Assembly (NCBI RefSeq): GCF_050296195.1
Contig: NZ_JBNKRB010000067.1
Strand: one strand, 5' to 3'
From: Gynuella sp050296195
Lineage (GTDB): Bacteria > Pseudomonadota > Gammaproteobacteria > Pseudomonadales > Natronospirillaceae
Length of the DNA: 64,000 nt
A model generated the notes under the pieces. The model saw only the letters and a list, made by a program, of their open reading frames with translations. It had not been told where the DNA came from and ran no database searches. Below are positions 54,190-63,159 of the stretch, piece by piece. Within the stretch, counting starts at the first letter, position 1. Every line of letters begins with the position of its first letter. A program made the position numbers and the translations under genes.

Positions 54190-55329
54190 ATGGTAGCTGA
54201 ACAGGAAAGCAAACCCTCTAGTGGGCTTACGTGGGTTACATGGGTGTTTGTGGTGTTGTTCTTCATCGCTGCTGGCACCGGTTACTATTTGTTTACCCAG
54301 CAACAACACCGTAATGATATTTTGCAACAGGCAATAGAGCAGGCGAATGGCAAAGTGACCAATTTGTCTGAACAACTACGGGCTTCCAATCTCCAACAGG
54401 AAAGTCTGCGTCAGGAGGCTGAATTTGCCAACCGGACCAATACTACCCAGAAACAGCAATTATCAGAATTTGAGCAAAAGCTGAGTGAATTACGTAAAGA
54501 ACGGGATCGGTTGGAAACCGTGAACCGTGAGCAATTAAATGCATTGACCGATCGTAAACGGCAGCTTGATCTGGCTTTAAGCAATGTGAACTCTGCCAAT
54601 AGTAAGGTTGAAGAATATCAGCAACAATTAGCCGCATTGCAAAATAAACTAGCCGCTACCCAACAAAAACTGCAGGCATTATCTGGTGAATTGACGGCCA
54701 AACAGGCATCGCTGGTGGAGTTGTCGAGTATTGAAGACCAATATCACGCTGCACGGGAGCAGCTGGCACTGCAACAGGCACAAAACGAAGACTACACTGC
54801 CACGATCTCTCAGTTGGAAGACCAACTTCAACGGGAAGGAAAGGCAATGGATCAACTGGAGCGAAAGCTCAACCGCATCAGCAATGAAAAAGAATCTCTG
54901 GTCACTAAGTTACGCGATGGGACCACAGTCATAAAATTACCCGAAAAAATACTCTTTGCGTCGGGGTCAGCAGAGTTAAATGCAAAAGGAGAGAAAACGT
55001 TGCGTCTTGTGGCTGAAGCGCTGAGCAGTTTCCCGGATCATATGATCAGTATTCAGGGTCATACGGATGGACGCGCGATCACTTCCAGGTTGCGGGATCA
55101 TTATCCCTCCAATTGGGAGTTGTCATCGGCCAGGGCATCCGCAGCGGTCCGTGTTTTGTTGGATGCGGGGCTTGATAGAAGCAAACTTCAGGCAGTCGGT
55201 TATGCTGATACCCGCCCATTAGTGGATGAAAAAAATGATGATGATCGTGCTAACAATCGAAGAATAGAAATTTATTTGGTACCGGTTCCAGCAAGTACTC
55301 GTGAATTTGAGAATATGGAAGGTAACTAA
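54190..55329 (+). CDS. Inner-membrane-anchored coiled-coil OmpA/MotB-type protein
   Basis: About 379 residues from ATG 54190. A short cytoplasmic N-terminus and one membrane helix (WVTWVFVVLFFIAAGTGYYLF, about residues 15-38) are followed by a coiled coil of some 200 residues rich in Gln, Glu and Leu, then a C-terminal OmpA-like peptidoglycan-binding domain (ILFASGSAELNAKGEKTL, IQGHTDGRAI, NWELSSARASAAVRVLLDAG, GYADTRPL, NNRRIEIYLVP). The order recalls MotB-like or flagellar-motor-independent peptidoglycan tethers. It has no MotA-like partner here, and the coiled coil is long enough to span the periplasm. The rhomboid protease gene follows after 50-60 bases. Confidence 0.85.
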   Translation: MVAEQESKPSSGLTWVTWVFVVLFFIAAGTGYYLFTQQQHRNDILQQAIEQANGKVTNLSEQLRASNLQQESLRQEAEFANRTNTTQKQQLSEFEQKLSELRKERDRLETVNREQLNALTDRKRQLDLALSNVNSANSKVEEYQQQLAALQNKLAATQQKLQALSGELTAKQASLVELSSIEDQYHAAREQLALQQAQNEDYTATISQLEDQLQREGKAMDQLERKLNRISNEKESLVTKLRDGTTVIKLPEKILFASGSAELNAKGEKTLRLVAEALSSFPDHMISIQGHTDGRAITSRLRDHYPSNWELSSARASAAVRVLLDAGLDRSKLQAVGYADTRPLVDEKNDDDRANNRRIEIYLVPVPASTREFENMEGN

Positions 55330-55391
55330 TCACCATATGGTTATGTGAATGGTTTTTCATGCCATGATCATCATAATAATTGGGGAAGACT

Positions 55392-55997
55392 TTGAAATTA
55401 TTTTTACCAGCCAAACATTACTGGCTTACACCTGGCATTATTTACGTTAATACTTTTATCTTTCTTCTACTGGTAATGACAACCGGGAAGGTAATGTGGT
55501 TTTCGGCTGAAACCTTATATGTTTGGGGGGGGAACTATGGTCCGAAAACCATCAATGGCGAATGGTGGCGGCTATTAAGCAATATCTTTTTGCATGGAGG
55601 CCTGCTTCATCTGGTATTCAATTCTATCGTGTTGGCAAATATCGGTGTTTACCTGGAACCATTTCTGGGCTCGGTTCGCCTGTTGATTGTTTATCTGATA
55701 ACCGGTGTGTCGGCGAGTATGACGAGTGTCCTGCTCAACGATCCAATAGTGAGTGTTGGGGCATCGGGGGCTATATTTGGTTTATATGGTTTTTTCCTCG
55801 CCCTGTTAACCACGCCTTTGTTCCGTCCACAAATAAGAACAACGTTCCTGCGTAACACTCTGGGATTCGTTGGGATCAACATTGCGTTTGGTTTTATCGT
55901 GCCTGCGGTAGACAATGCAGCCCATCTAGGTGGGCTGCTAAGTGGAGGGTTATTGGGCTATCTGAGTTATCCCTTGTTACGTAAACGCAAGGTTTAA
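55392..55997 (+). CDS. Rhomboid family intramembrane serine protease
   Basis: About 201 residues from TTG 55392, five bases after GGGGA; TTG at 55380 is an alternative. Six membrane segments are visible. The catalytic serine lies in GASGAIFGLYGF, the histidine in NAAHLGGLLSGGLLG, and the loop EWWRLLSNIFLHGGLLHLVFN before them is typical of rhomboids. These proteases cut membrane proteins within or near the membrane. Possible substrates include the single-span OmpA-type protein encoded just upstream, which is speculation from position only. Its stop codon overlaps that of the convergent HTH gene. Confidence 0.88.
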   Translation: MKLFLPAKHYWLTPGIIYVNTFIFLLLVMTTGKVMWFSAETLYVWGGNYGPKTINGEWWRLLSNIFLHGGLLHLVFNSIVLANIGVYLEPFLGSVRLLIVYLITGVSASMTSVLLNDPIVSVGASGAIFGLYGFFLALLTTPLFRPQIRTTFLRNTLGFVGINIAFGFIVPAVDNAAHLGGLLSGGLLGYLSYPLLRKRKV

Positions 55998-56782
55998 CTA
56001 AACCACTGCATCCACTTGGGATCGTTTTCAAGTTGCTGGGCATCTTTATAAACAGCGTTAAGCTGTTTTTTACTGGTGTTTTTAAACAAATCTGCAACAA
56101 GATCGACCCTTTCTTCAACCAGATTCCGTAATTTGAAATGGGTTTTATTCTTAATTGACTTCAAAGGGGGTTGGCCGGTCAATTCATAAAATCTAGGGAA
56201 ATAGACATTATTGCATTGGTGTAGGCCATAAATGATTCTTCTGAGATTTCGCTCACTCATACCCAATTCCGATGCCAGAGTTACCTGGGTTTTCCCGGAG
56301 GACTCCAGGTGATCCAAAATGACACTGCCTGAGTTGTCATAGAAATCCTGACTGTGAACATATTGATACATGGTGTTACGTTGAGCATATGTTATGTACA
56401 TATTTTCCAAGGGAACAGAGAAGCTGTAACCGGTAACATCCTTTATCATCTGTGCAAGTTGTTTAAGATCTTTTTTGGCAAGTCGATTAATTAACAGACA
56501 CCACTTTATCTGATCCAGGTTTTTATATTTATTCAGTTTGAGTGGTTTTGAGTAGTCGGTCTGTGCCATGTAGTGATATGGCGACAAACCCATCGAAAAT
56601 GCCCACCAGAAAATCAGATGAAGCTTTATATTTCGCTCTCCTTTCTCCATCTCTATCCAGGTTTTTTTGCTGACATCGACGAGATTCTGCATCTGGGCAA
56701 TTGTGAACCCAAGTTCCTGTCGGGTTGATCGCAGGAACTCTCCTATTATTGCTTCATAGTCATTTTCGTATTGAGTATACAT
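55994..56782 (-). CDS. Unrecognised protein with N-terminal XRE-type helix-turn-helix
   Basis: A 262-residue protein. Residues about 10-65 look like an XRE/Cro-type helix-turn-helix (LRSTRQELGFTIAQMQNLVDVSKKTWIEMEKGERN). A second HTH-like stretch appears at about residues 165-195 (KTQVTLASELGMSERNLRRIIYGLHQ). The rest is mostly helical, with many Lys, Asn and Tyr. It is AT-richer than its neighbours and its start lies in a long AT-rich gap, hinting at acquisition. The stop overlaps that of the rhomboid gene. It is probably a DNA-binding regulator; I do not recognise the family, and no target is obvious. Confidence 0.6.
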   Translation of the reverse strand: MYTQYENDYEAIIGEFLRSTRQELGFTIAQMQNLVDVSKKTWIEMEKGERNIKLHLIFWWAFSMGLSPYHYMAQTDYSKPLKLNKYKNLDQIKWCLLINRLAKKDLKQLAQMIKDVTGYSFSVPLENMYITYAQRNTMYQYVHSQDFYDNSGSVILDHLESSGKTQVTLASELGMSERNLRRIIYGLHQCNNVYFPRFYELTGQPPLKSIKNKTHFKLRNLVEERVDLVADLFKNTSKKQLNAVYKDAQQLENDPKWMQWFS

Positions 56783-57082
56783 GTGACACTCTCCTTCCGG
56801 TCATAAGCGAACCCAAAGTTAACTCTGATAATTCAGGCAATCAACTTATTGCAGTGACTTTTTGAATTATTTTCGTTTCCAGGGTTACAAGTTGTGAACA
56901 TTATCTTTTTTCTATGTATTAAAAAGTAGCTGAAAATGCCGAAGACATCTATCAAATATTAATAAATAAGAAAAAAATAGGACTAAATTGATACGAGGTG
57001 GGAAGTGAAAATATCTACGACTGTATAGGTTTATAGCGATATTCAGTTTTGGTTCAGAAAAACAGCTGTTTTGCCGGGTGTT
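56783..57082. other. AT-rich gap upstream of the HTH gene
   Basis: About 300 bases without a gene, AT-rich, containing the promoter of the HTH gene on the minus strand. A small AAAACAGCTGTTTT palindrome lies at 57059-57072, beyond the ilvC terminator. Nothing else is recognisable. Confidence 0.45.
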
Positions 57083-57116
57083 AAAAAAGCCTGCGTGCAA
57101 AGCTGAACGCAGGCTT
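57083..57116 (-). terminator. Intrinsic terminator after ilvC
   Basis: On the minus strand AAGCCTGCGT and ACGCAGGCTT (57107-57116 and 57087-57096) make a ten-base-pair stem with a ten-base loop followed by TTTT. It lies 38 bases past the ilvC stop. Confidence 0.88.
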
Positions 57117-57153
57117 GGTAAACAATTATGAAATACTGTTTCAGTAAATTTTA

Positions 57154-58632
57154 CTAAATTTCAACGATTTTCTTCATATCTGTCATGTAGCCACGCAATT
57201 CCTGGCCGATCCATTCAATAGGATGATTACGGATCGCTTCGTTTACTTGTACAAGCTCCAGGTTATCTACGCCATTGTCACTGTTATCGATGCCTTTACC
57301 AATGACATCGGTACTGAGCCCGTTAACAAAATTACGCAGCAAGGGAACGGCCGCGTTTGCAAATAAATAGTTGCCATACTCAGCAGTGTCGGAAATAACA
57401 ACATTCATTTCATAAAGACGTTTGCGGGCGATTGTATTGGCAATCAGTGGCAGCTCATGTAACGACTCATAGTAAGCTGACTCTTCTATGATTCCTGCAG
57501 ATACCATGGTTTCAAAAGCCAGCTCAACACCTGCCTTAACCATAGCAACCATAAGGATACCCTTGTCAAAAAACTCTTGTTCGGTGATTTTGACGTCTGT
57601 TTCCGGATAGTTCTCAAATGCAGACTCTCCGGTTTCGGCACGCCATTTGAGAAGATTGGCATCGTTGTTGGCCCAGTCAGCCATCATCGTGCTCGAAAAC
57701 TCACCACTGATAATGTCATCCTGATGCTTTTGAAACAATGTTTCCATTTGATCTTTAAGCATTTCACTTAACTGGAAAGCTTTTATTTTGGCTGGATTAT
57801 CGAGACGATCCATCATATTAGTAATGCCGCCCAGTTTGAGTGCCTCAGTAATAACTTCCCAGCCATATTGCACCAATTTTCCGGCATATTCGGCACCGAT
57901 TCCATCTGCAACCATTTTGTCGTAGCACAGCAACGAACCTGCCTGCAGCATGCCACATAAAATCGTCTGTTCACCCATGAGGTCAGATTTGACCTCGGCG
58001 ACGAATGAACTTTCAAGAACACCTGCACGATGGCCACCGGTTGCTGCCGCCCAGGCTTTGGCAATTTCGAGGCCGTCTTCATTAGGATCATTTTCAGGAT
58101 GCACTGCAATCAATGTAGGAACCCCAAATCCGCGTTTGTATTCTTCACGCACTTCGGTGCCCGGGCATTTAGGAGCAACCATGACCACAGTAATATCAGG
58201 ACGAATCTGCTGACCAACTTCAACGATATTGAAACCATGCGAATAACCAAGGGCTGAACCTTGCTTCATCAACGGCATAACCGTTTCAACCACATTGCTG
58301 TGTTGTTTGTCTGGTGTCAGATTAACGACTAAGTCTGCTTGAGGAATCAGCTCTTCATATGAACCAACAGTGAAACCGTTATCAGTCGCGTTTTTCCAGC
58401 TCTGACGTTTTTCTGCAATAGCTTCTTTGCGCAGAGCATAAGATACATCCAGACCGGAATCGCGCATATTGAGACCTTGGTTCAGGCCTTGAGCTCCACA
58501 GCCGACGATGACAACTTTTTTGCCTTTAAGGTAATCGCATTCTGAGGCGAATTCGGATTTGTCCATAAAGCGGCAGACACCCAGCTGTGCCAGCTGTTGA
58601 CGAAGATTGAGAGTGTTGAAATAGTTAGACAT
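57154..58632 (-). CDS. ilvC: Ketol-acid reductoisomerase, class II (long form)
   Basis: A 492-residue NADPH-dependent enzyme, the second step of valine and isoleucine synthesis. The length and sequence (MSNYFNTLNLRQQLAQLGVC start; GCGAQGLNQGLNMRDSGLDVSYALR nucleotide site) identify the class II type with a duplicated knotted C-terminal domain, as in E. coli, and not the 340-residue class I form usual beside ilvIH in pseudomonads. It is a single-gene unit ending in a strong terminator. Its promoter region has a TAAAAT -10 with poor -35 and a CGAAA-N8-TTTCG repeat, fitting activation by IlvY. Confidence 0.96.
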   Translation of the reverse strand: MSNYFNTLNLRQQLAQLGVCRFMDKSEFASECDYLKGKKVVIVGCGAQGLNQGLNMRDSGLDVSYALRKEAIAEKRQSWKNATDNGFTVGSYEELIPQADLVVNLTPDKQHSNVVETVMPLMKQGSALGYSHGFNIVEVGQQIRPDITVVMVAPKCPGTEVREEYKRGFGVPTLIAVHPENDPNEDGLEIAKAWAAATGGHRAGVLESSFVAEVKSDLMGEQTILCGMLQAGSLLCYDKMVADGIGAEYAGKLVQYGWEVITEALKLGGITNMMDRLDNPAKIKAFQLSEMLKDQMETLFQKHQDDIISGEFSSTMMADWANNDANLLKWRAETGESAFENYPETDVKITEQEFFDKGILMVAMVKAGVELAFETMVSAGIIEESAYYESLHELPLIANTIARKRLYEMNVVISDTAEYGNYLFANAAVPLLRNFVNGLSTDVIGKGIDNSDNGVDNLELVQVNEAIRNHPIEWIGQELRGYMTDMKKIVEI

Positions 58633-58691
58633 GATTGTTTTTCACCCATTTGCTTATGAATCTGAGACCGAAGGGCCACAGTTGGGCGCGA

Positions 58692-58731
58692 TTTTACCGA
58701 AGCCTTGGAGATGCGAAAATGAATACTTTCG
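58692..58731 (-). promoter_or_regulatory. Predicted activator-dependent ilvC promoter
   Basis: On the minus strand an inverted repeat CGAAA-N8-TTTCG (58714-58718 and 58727-58731) lies just upstream of a TAAAAT -10 (about 58692-58697) that has no good -35. This is the arrangement expected for LysR-type activation, here probably by IlvY. The exact IlvY site is inferred. Confidence 0.4.
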
Positions 58732-58800
58732 AATGTGGTGTTGCAGAAATGGCAGTAAAGAGCTGACTTGCTCGGTGTTTGAGATTCCAGCAGCATCCTG

Positions 58801-59928
58801 TTATTGATCGAAGAACGTTTTTATATCGTCTGCCTGAGCGCAGCCATCTCTGTAACCGAGCTCGATCAGCTCGCCGCAGAACTCACTATTAAATAGCAGG
58901 TAGGCTGCGGCAGAAATTCCTCCCCCCTGGCGAGTACCGCCCGTGACGCGCAAAAAGAACTTAATGGAATCAGGTAAAAAATGGAGCATCTTGCTGGCGA
59001 TGTTGTCAATGGATTGGCTGGGGGAGATTTGTAGATAGTCGATAATTCTCAGCGATTCCGGTAATCGGTCCCAGTGGCGCTTGGGGAGGAGGCGTAACAG
59101 GTCATTGGTTTGTTGTAGTGATGCAACGTCGACCTGTAGGTTATCAACAAATGCTCCATTCAGAATATGCCCGACCACCTGGGCAATGGAGGGGGTTGCT
59201 GATGTTGCTGGTGGACGGGTTGGCTTTCGGATATCACTGGTGCCAATAATAAACAACTTTTCTGCGCCTAGGTGGATTGCCGGACTGAGTGGCGCAGTCT
59301 GGCGTAAGGCTCCGTCACCAAAGTATTCTCGATTGATACGAACGGGCGGAAACAAAGTTGGAATTGCTGAAGAGGCCATCAAGTGATCAATATCCAGTTT
59401 GGTGGGAACACCAACCCGGTTCCAGCCCCGCCAGCTTTTTATATCCGGTTTGCCCTGATAGAAACTGACCGATTCACCGGACTGGTATCCCATTGCGGTA
59501 ATACTGACGGCCTCCAGCTTGTTTCTGGTGATGGCTTTGTCAATATCTTCGAAACGGACATGTTTGATCAGAAACTCCCTTAAGGGGGCATTGTCGAGTA
59601 ATGATATCGGGCGTTTTTGTCCGCGCCCCTGATTGAGCAGTGAGGCAGATATTCTGGCCAGACTGTATCCGGTATCAATCCAGCCTGATTTTACGACTTG
59701 ATCAATCTCCAGTGTTCGCCATAGATAGTCCATGCTTGATACAGCGCGATTGAAGTTACCGGCCATGCCCGCTATGCCCAGGGCATTGATGGCACCCGCA
59801 GATGTACCGCAGACGATTTCAAACGGACACGGTGTGAATTTGCCTATCACTTCCTTTACCGCCTTCAGTACGCCTACCTGGTACGCCGCTTTGGCACCTC
59901 CACCGGATAAAATCAGGGCTCTTTTCAT
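58801..59928 (-). CDS. Patatin-like phospholipase
   Basis: About 375 residues from ATG 59928; a GTG two codons upstream is also possible. The oxyanion hole LSGGGAKAAYQVG, the catalytic serine in GTSAGAINALG and the aspartate in FGDGALRQ form the patatin Ser-Asp dyad. It lacks an evident signal peptide, so it is cytoplasmic or secreted by another route. Members act as phospholipase A or lysophospholipase; some are toxins. It lies between ilvC and ilvY on the ilvC strand, 168 bases upstream of ilvC. Confidence 0.9.
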   Translation of the reverse strand: MKRALILSGGGAKAAYQVGVLKAVKEVIGKFTPCPFEIVCGTSAGAINALGIAGMAGNFNRAVSSMDYLWRTLEIDQVVKSGWIDTGYSLARISASLLNQGRGQKRPISLLDNAPLREFLIKHVRFEDIDKAITRNKLEAVSITAMGYQSGESVSFYQGKPDIKSWRGWNRVGVPTKLDIDHLMASSAIPTLFPPVRINREYFGDGALRQTAPLSPAIHLGAEKLFIIGTSDIRKPTRPPATSATPSIAQVVGHILNGAFVDNLQVDVASLQQTNDLLRLLPKRHWDRLPESLRIIDYLQISPSQSIDNIASKMLHFLPDSIKFFLRVTGGTRQGGGISAAAYLLFNSEFCGELIELGYRDGCAQADDIKTFFDQ

Positions 59929-59934
59929 AACCAC

Positions 59935-60372
59935 ACCGTACCTTTGGCTATCATAATCATAATAATAGTTGATGTTTCGCGGTTCAAAGTAGTTCCCAAT
60001 AGAGTTGTTAGAATGTTATTAGTCGACAAATAATTGACATGATAACGATATGACATGATTGCTGGGTGAGCAGATGCTTTATTATTTTAATGTGCTGGCA
60101 GGACAATTGGTGTGACATGCAAACATGTTATTGGTTAATACCTGTTAGCTTTTGTTATCAAAAAATTGTTTGGATACTAAAAATAAAGAAATCGATGGCG
60201 GATCGATTGGATATTTTGTTTGCTCTATTACTTACTGATGTCGTGCCTATATTTTGTGCAACTGAGGCTCCAGTCGTGTGCGAACGGTTGTTCTGCTGAA
60301 GTAGAGATTGGTTGCCAACACCACTTAAAGACGTTACAACGTGCTCTTTCGCAGCTCCTTAGTTTGGATTCC
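59935..60372. other. Gap between the patatin gene and ilvY
   Basis: About 440 bases without a credible gene. TGACATGAT occurs twice in direct orientation (60035-60043 and 60051-60059), and ACATG-CAAA-CATGT (60115-60128) is a palindrome. These may be binding sites for IlvY or another regulator. Frames reaching back from ilvY into this gap encode nothing recognisable. Confidence 0.4.
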
Positions 60373-61275
60373 ATGGACCTACGCACACTCAGACAATTCC
60401 TTCATCTGGCCCACAGTCTTCATTTTGGCAAGACCAGCGAAGCTCTACATGTAAGTCCCTCTACCTTGAGCCGAAGTATTTCGAGATTGGAAGATAAGGT
60501 GGGGGTTGCTCTTTTTGAGCGGGACAACCGCAGTGTTGCCTTAACGCAGGCGGGAAGGCGTTTTCGGAGTTTTGCAGAGGATACTCTGGCCAGCTGGGAG
60601 GATCTCAAGCATGACATTCGCCAGGCACCTACCGAATTAACCGGGCAGATTAGGATTTATTGCACGGTAACTGCCAGTTACTCTTTTATGCCTGAGTTAT
60701 TGACCCGGTTTCGCAAGAGTTTTCCCAATATTGAAGTTATCCTTGAGACCGGAGACGTAGCCCAGGCTCTGCAGCAGGTGGCGGATCAGGAGATAGATAT
60801 TGCTGTCGCACCGTTGCCGGATCAGCTGCCTAATCAGATGGAATTCCTGTCACTGTTAAAAACACCCCTGCAATTTATAGGGCCTACAGTCGATTGCCCT
60901 GTTTCACGATTGTTGGATGAAATACCGGTTAACTGGCGACAACTTCCTCTGGTGATATCCGAATATGGTCTGACCCGGAAGCGGCTTGATCAATGGCTGA
61001 GATCACAGGGTGTCAAGCCAAGAGTATATGCTCAGGTAGCTGGACATGAAGCAATCGTCGGGATGGTTGGTATGGGATTTGGTGTGGGGCTTGTTCCTCA
61101 GCTGGTGCTGGAGAACAGCCCAATGAAGGAAAGAATCAGAGTGATACCCGTTCAACCGCAAGTGCGTCCTTTTGATGTAGGGCTATGCACGTTGCATCGG
61201 AGAATGCAGGACCCTCTGGTAAAAGCTTTTTGGCAAATCGCCCAGACCACGCCCATTGAGCCTCCTGGTATTTGA
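60373..61275 (+). CDS. ilvY: LysR family activator IlvY
   Basis: A 300-residue LysR-type regulator from ATG 60373; the frame is open to 60220 but the extra 51 residues are not family-like. MDLRTLRQFLHLAHSLHFGKTSEALHVSPSTLSRSI is the IlvY-type helix-turn-helix, and VAGHEAIVGMVGMGFGVGLVPQLVLENSP with PFDVGLCTLHRRMQDPLVKAFW matches the effector domain of E. coli IlvY. IlvY senses acetolactate or acetohydroxybutyrate and turns on ilvC. In E. coli it is directly divergent from ilvC; here a patatin gene separates them. Confidence 0.9.
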   Translation: MDLRTLRQFLHLAHSLHFGKTSEALHVSPSTLSRSISRLEDKVGVALFERDNRSVALTQAGRRFRSFAEDTLASWEDLKHDIRQAPTELTGQIRIYCTVTASYSFMPELLTRFRKSFPNIEVILETGDVAQALQQVADQEIDIAVAPLPDQLPNQMEFLSLLKTPLQFIGPTVDCPVSRLLDEIPVNWRQLPLVISEYGLTRKRLDQWLRSQGVKPRVYAQVAGHEAIVGMVGMGFGVGLVPQLVLENSPMKERIRVIPVQPQVRPFDVGLCTLHRRMQDPLVKAFWQIAQTTPIEPPGI

Positions 61276-61344
61276 TACCACGCTGGCACACTCAGGCACT
61301 CAGTATTAAACTGCTCGTCCAAATTGTTATTTAATGGTATCGCC

Positions 61345-62139
61345 GTGGAAGTAAAACATCAGGAACCTGTAGCCTCCCAGCCAGATGATCAGATCGTCGG
61401 AACATCTGTTGTTAGCACTGAGCCTCCAAAGCACCGAGGCATATATCTGTTACCCAACCTATTTACAACCAGCGCTCTGTTTGCTGGATTTTACGCAATT
61501 ATTGCTGCAATCAATGAGCATTATGTGGCCGGGTCTGTCGCCATCTTTGTTGCCATGGTTTTTGATACCCTAGATGGACGGGTAGCTCGGATGACCGGTA
61601 CGCAAAGTGCTTTTGGAGCCGAATACGATTCGCTTTCCGACGTTATTGCTTTTGGTCTTGCTCCTGCACTGGTCGCTTTTTTATGGTCTTTGAATAGCCT
61701 GGGCAAAATCGGTTGGATATGTTCATTCGTATATGTTGCTGGAACCGCTCTGCGTTTGGCACGTTTCAATACTCAAATCGGACGGGTTGATAAAAAATAC
61801 TTTATTGGATTGGCCAGCCCGTCGGCCGCAGCATTGGTAGCTGGTTCGGTATGGACCTTCACCGAGGCAGGTGTTGCGAGTGAAGTGCTGGCAGCACCGT
61901 TCGCTGTTCTGGTGGCCAGTGCTGGTCTGTTGATGGTATCTAATATTCGTTATTACAGCTTTAAAGATCTTGGCGATCGTCGTCGTGTGCCTTTTGTGGC
62001 TATGATTGCGTTAGTGTTCATTTTCGCGCTGGTGGCGGTTGATCCAGCAACGGTATTGTTGCTCGCAGCATTTCTATATGCCTTGTCCGGACCTTTGTTT
62101 GAGGGCTGGCTGAAAATCCGCCGAAAAAAAATGCAGTAA
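61345..62139 (+). CDS. pssA: CDP-diacylglycerol--serine O-phosphatidyltransferase
   Basis: About 264 residues from GTG 61345; TTG 61324 would add seven. The CDP-alcohol phosphotransferase motif is complete (DGRVARMTGTQSAFGAEYDSLSD, with the Asp and Arg residues of the D-G-x2-A-R-x8-G-x3-D-x3-D pattern). KHRGIYLLPNLFTTSALFAGFYAI and several later helices place it in the inner membrane. It is the type II (membrane) enzyme of phosphatidylethanolamine synthesis, not the peripheral E. coli type. It precedes msrP as in Pseudomonas. Confidence 0.93.
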   Translation: MEVKHQEPVASQPDDQIVGTSVVSTEPPKHRGIYLLPNLFTTSALFAGFYAIIAAINEHYVAGSVAIFVAMVFDTLDGRVARMTGTQSAFGAEYDSLSDVIAFGLAPALVAFLWSLNSLGKIGWICSFVYVAGTALRLARFNTQIGRVDKKYFIGLASPSAAALVAGSVWTFTEAGVASEVLAAPFAVLVASAGLLMVSNIRYYSFKDLGDRRRVPFVAMIALVFIFALVAVDPATVLLLAAFLYALSGPLFEGWLKIRRKKMQ

Positions 62140-62190
62140 TTTTCTGCAGGTGGCTGTCTAATCGATCAGTATCCATGAATGGAGTTGAAC

Positions 62191-63159
62191 ATGATCATTG
62201 GTAAGTCAAACGATATTCTCTCATCAGAAATCACTTCTGAAAGTATTTATGTCAATCGCCGCCAGTTATTGGCGGCCAGTACTGCAGCACTTGGGCTGTC
62301 TGCTATTTCTTCGTTGACTCAGGCCAGCAACTCAGGTGCGTCCTGGTTGACGACAAAAATATCCCAGCCGTGGAAAACCACAATTAAGACAGATGAAACG
62401 GTTACTCCATGGGAAGATGCCACGCAGTACAACAACTTTTATGAGTTTGGCTTTGGTAAAAGTGATCCTGCCAAGTACGCCGACCGACTGACGACTGACC
62501 CCTGGTCCATAGAAATCTCCGGAGAGGTCAGCAAACCAGGGACGTTGCATCTGGAAGACTTGGTGGCGCCCAGTCACTTGGAGGAACGAATATACCGGTT
62601 TCGATGTGTTGAGGCATGGTCAATGGTTGTTCCCTGGCTGGGCTTTTCTTTGGCTGATCTGCTGAAGCGTTTTGAGCCAACAGCTGATGCCCGGTTCGTT
62701 CAGTTTGAAACTTTGTTTGATCCAAAACAGTTTCCTGCCCAGAAATCATCTTCTTTTCCCTGGCCTTATATGGAGGGTTTAAGAATAGATGAAGCCATGA
62801 ATCCATTGGCTTTTATGGCCGTCGGCATGTATGGCAAGGTTCTGCCTAATCAGAATGGGGCACCGATTCGCCTTGTTGTTCCTTGGAAGTATGGTTTTAA
62901 AAGCATTAAATCGATAGTTAAGATCCGTTTGGTAAAGGACATGCCTAAAACAACCTGGAATATGTTGCAGGCAAGCGAATACGGTTTTTATGCCAACGTA
63001 AATCCTGACGTTGATCATCCTCGCTGGAGTCAGAAGACTGAACGGCGTCTACCGAGCAGCCTGTTTACTCCCAACCGAATACCAACGCTTAAGTTTAATG
63101 GTTATGAGGAACAGGTTGCTTATCTATATAAAGATATGGATCTGAGAAAATTCTACTGA
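62191..63159 (+). CDS. msrP: Periplasmic methionine sulfoxide reductase, catalytic subunit MsrP
   Basis: About 322 residues from ATG 62191, six bases after GGAG; ATG 62179 is less likely. A Tat-type signal (NRRQLLAASTAALGLSAISS) is followed by the sulfite oxidase-like molybdopterin domain, with the molybdenum-ligand cysteine in YRFRCVEAWSMVVPW. It repairs oxidised methionines of envelope proteins. The twin arginines and the uncleaved cofactor-bearing fold imply export after folding. It overlaps msrQ by one base. Confidence 0.94.
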   Translation: MIIGKSNDILSSEITSESIYVNRRQLLAASTAALGLSAISSLTQASNSGASWLTTKISQPWKTTIKTDETVTPWEDATQYNNFYEFGFGKSDPAKYADRLTTDPWSIEISGEVSKPGTLHLEDLVAPSHLEERIYRFRCVEAWSMVVPWLGFSLADLLKRFEPTADARFVQFETLFDPKQFPAQKSSSFPWPYMEGLRIDEAMNPLAFMAVGMYGKVLPNQNGAPIRLVVPWKYGFKSIKSIVKIRLVKDMPKTTWNMLQASEYGFYANVNPDVDHPRWSQKTERRLPSSLFTPNRIPTLKFNGYEEQVAYLYKDMDLRKFY

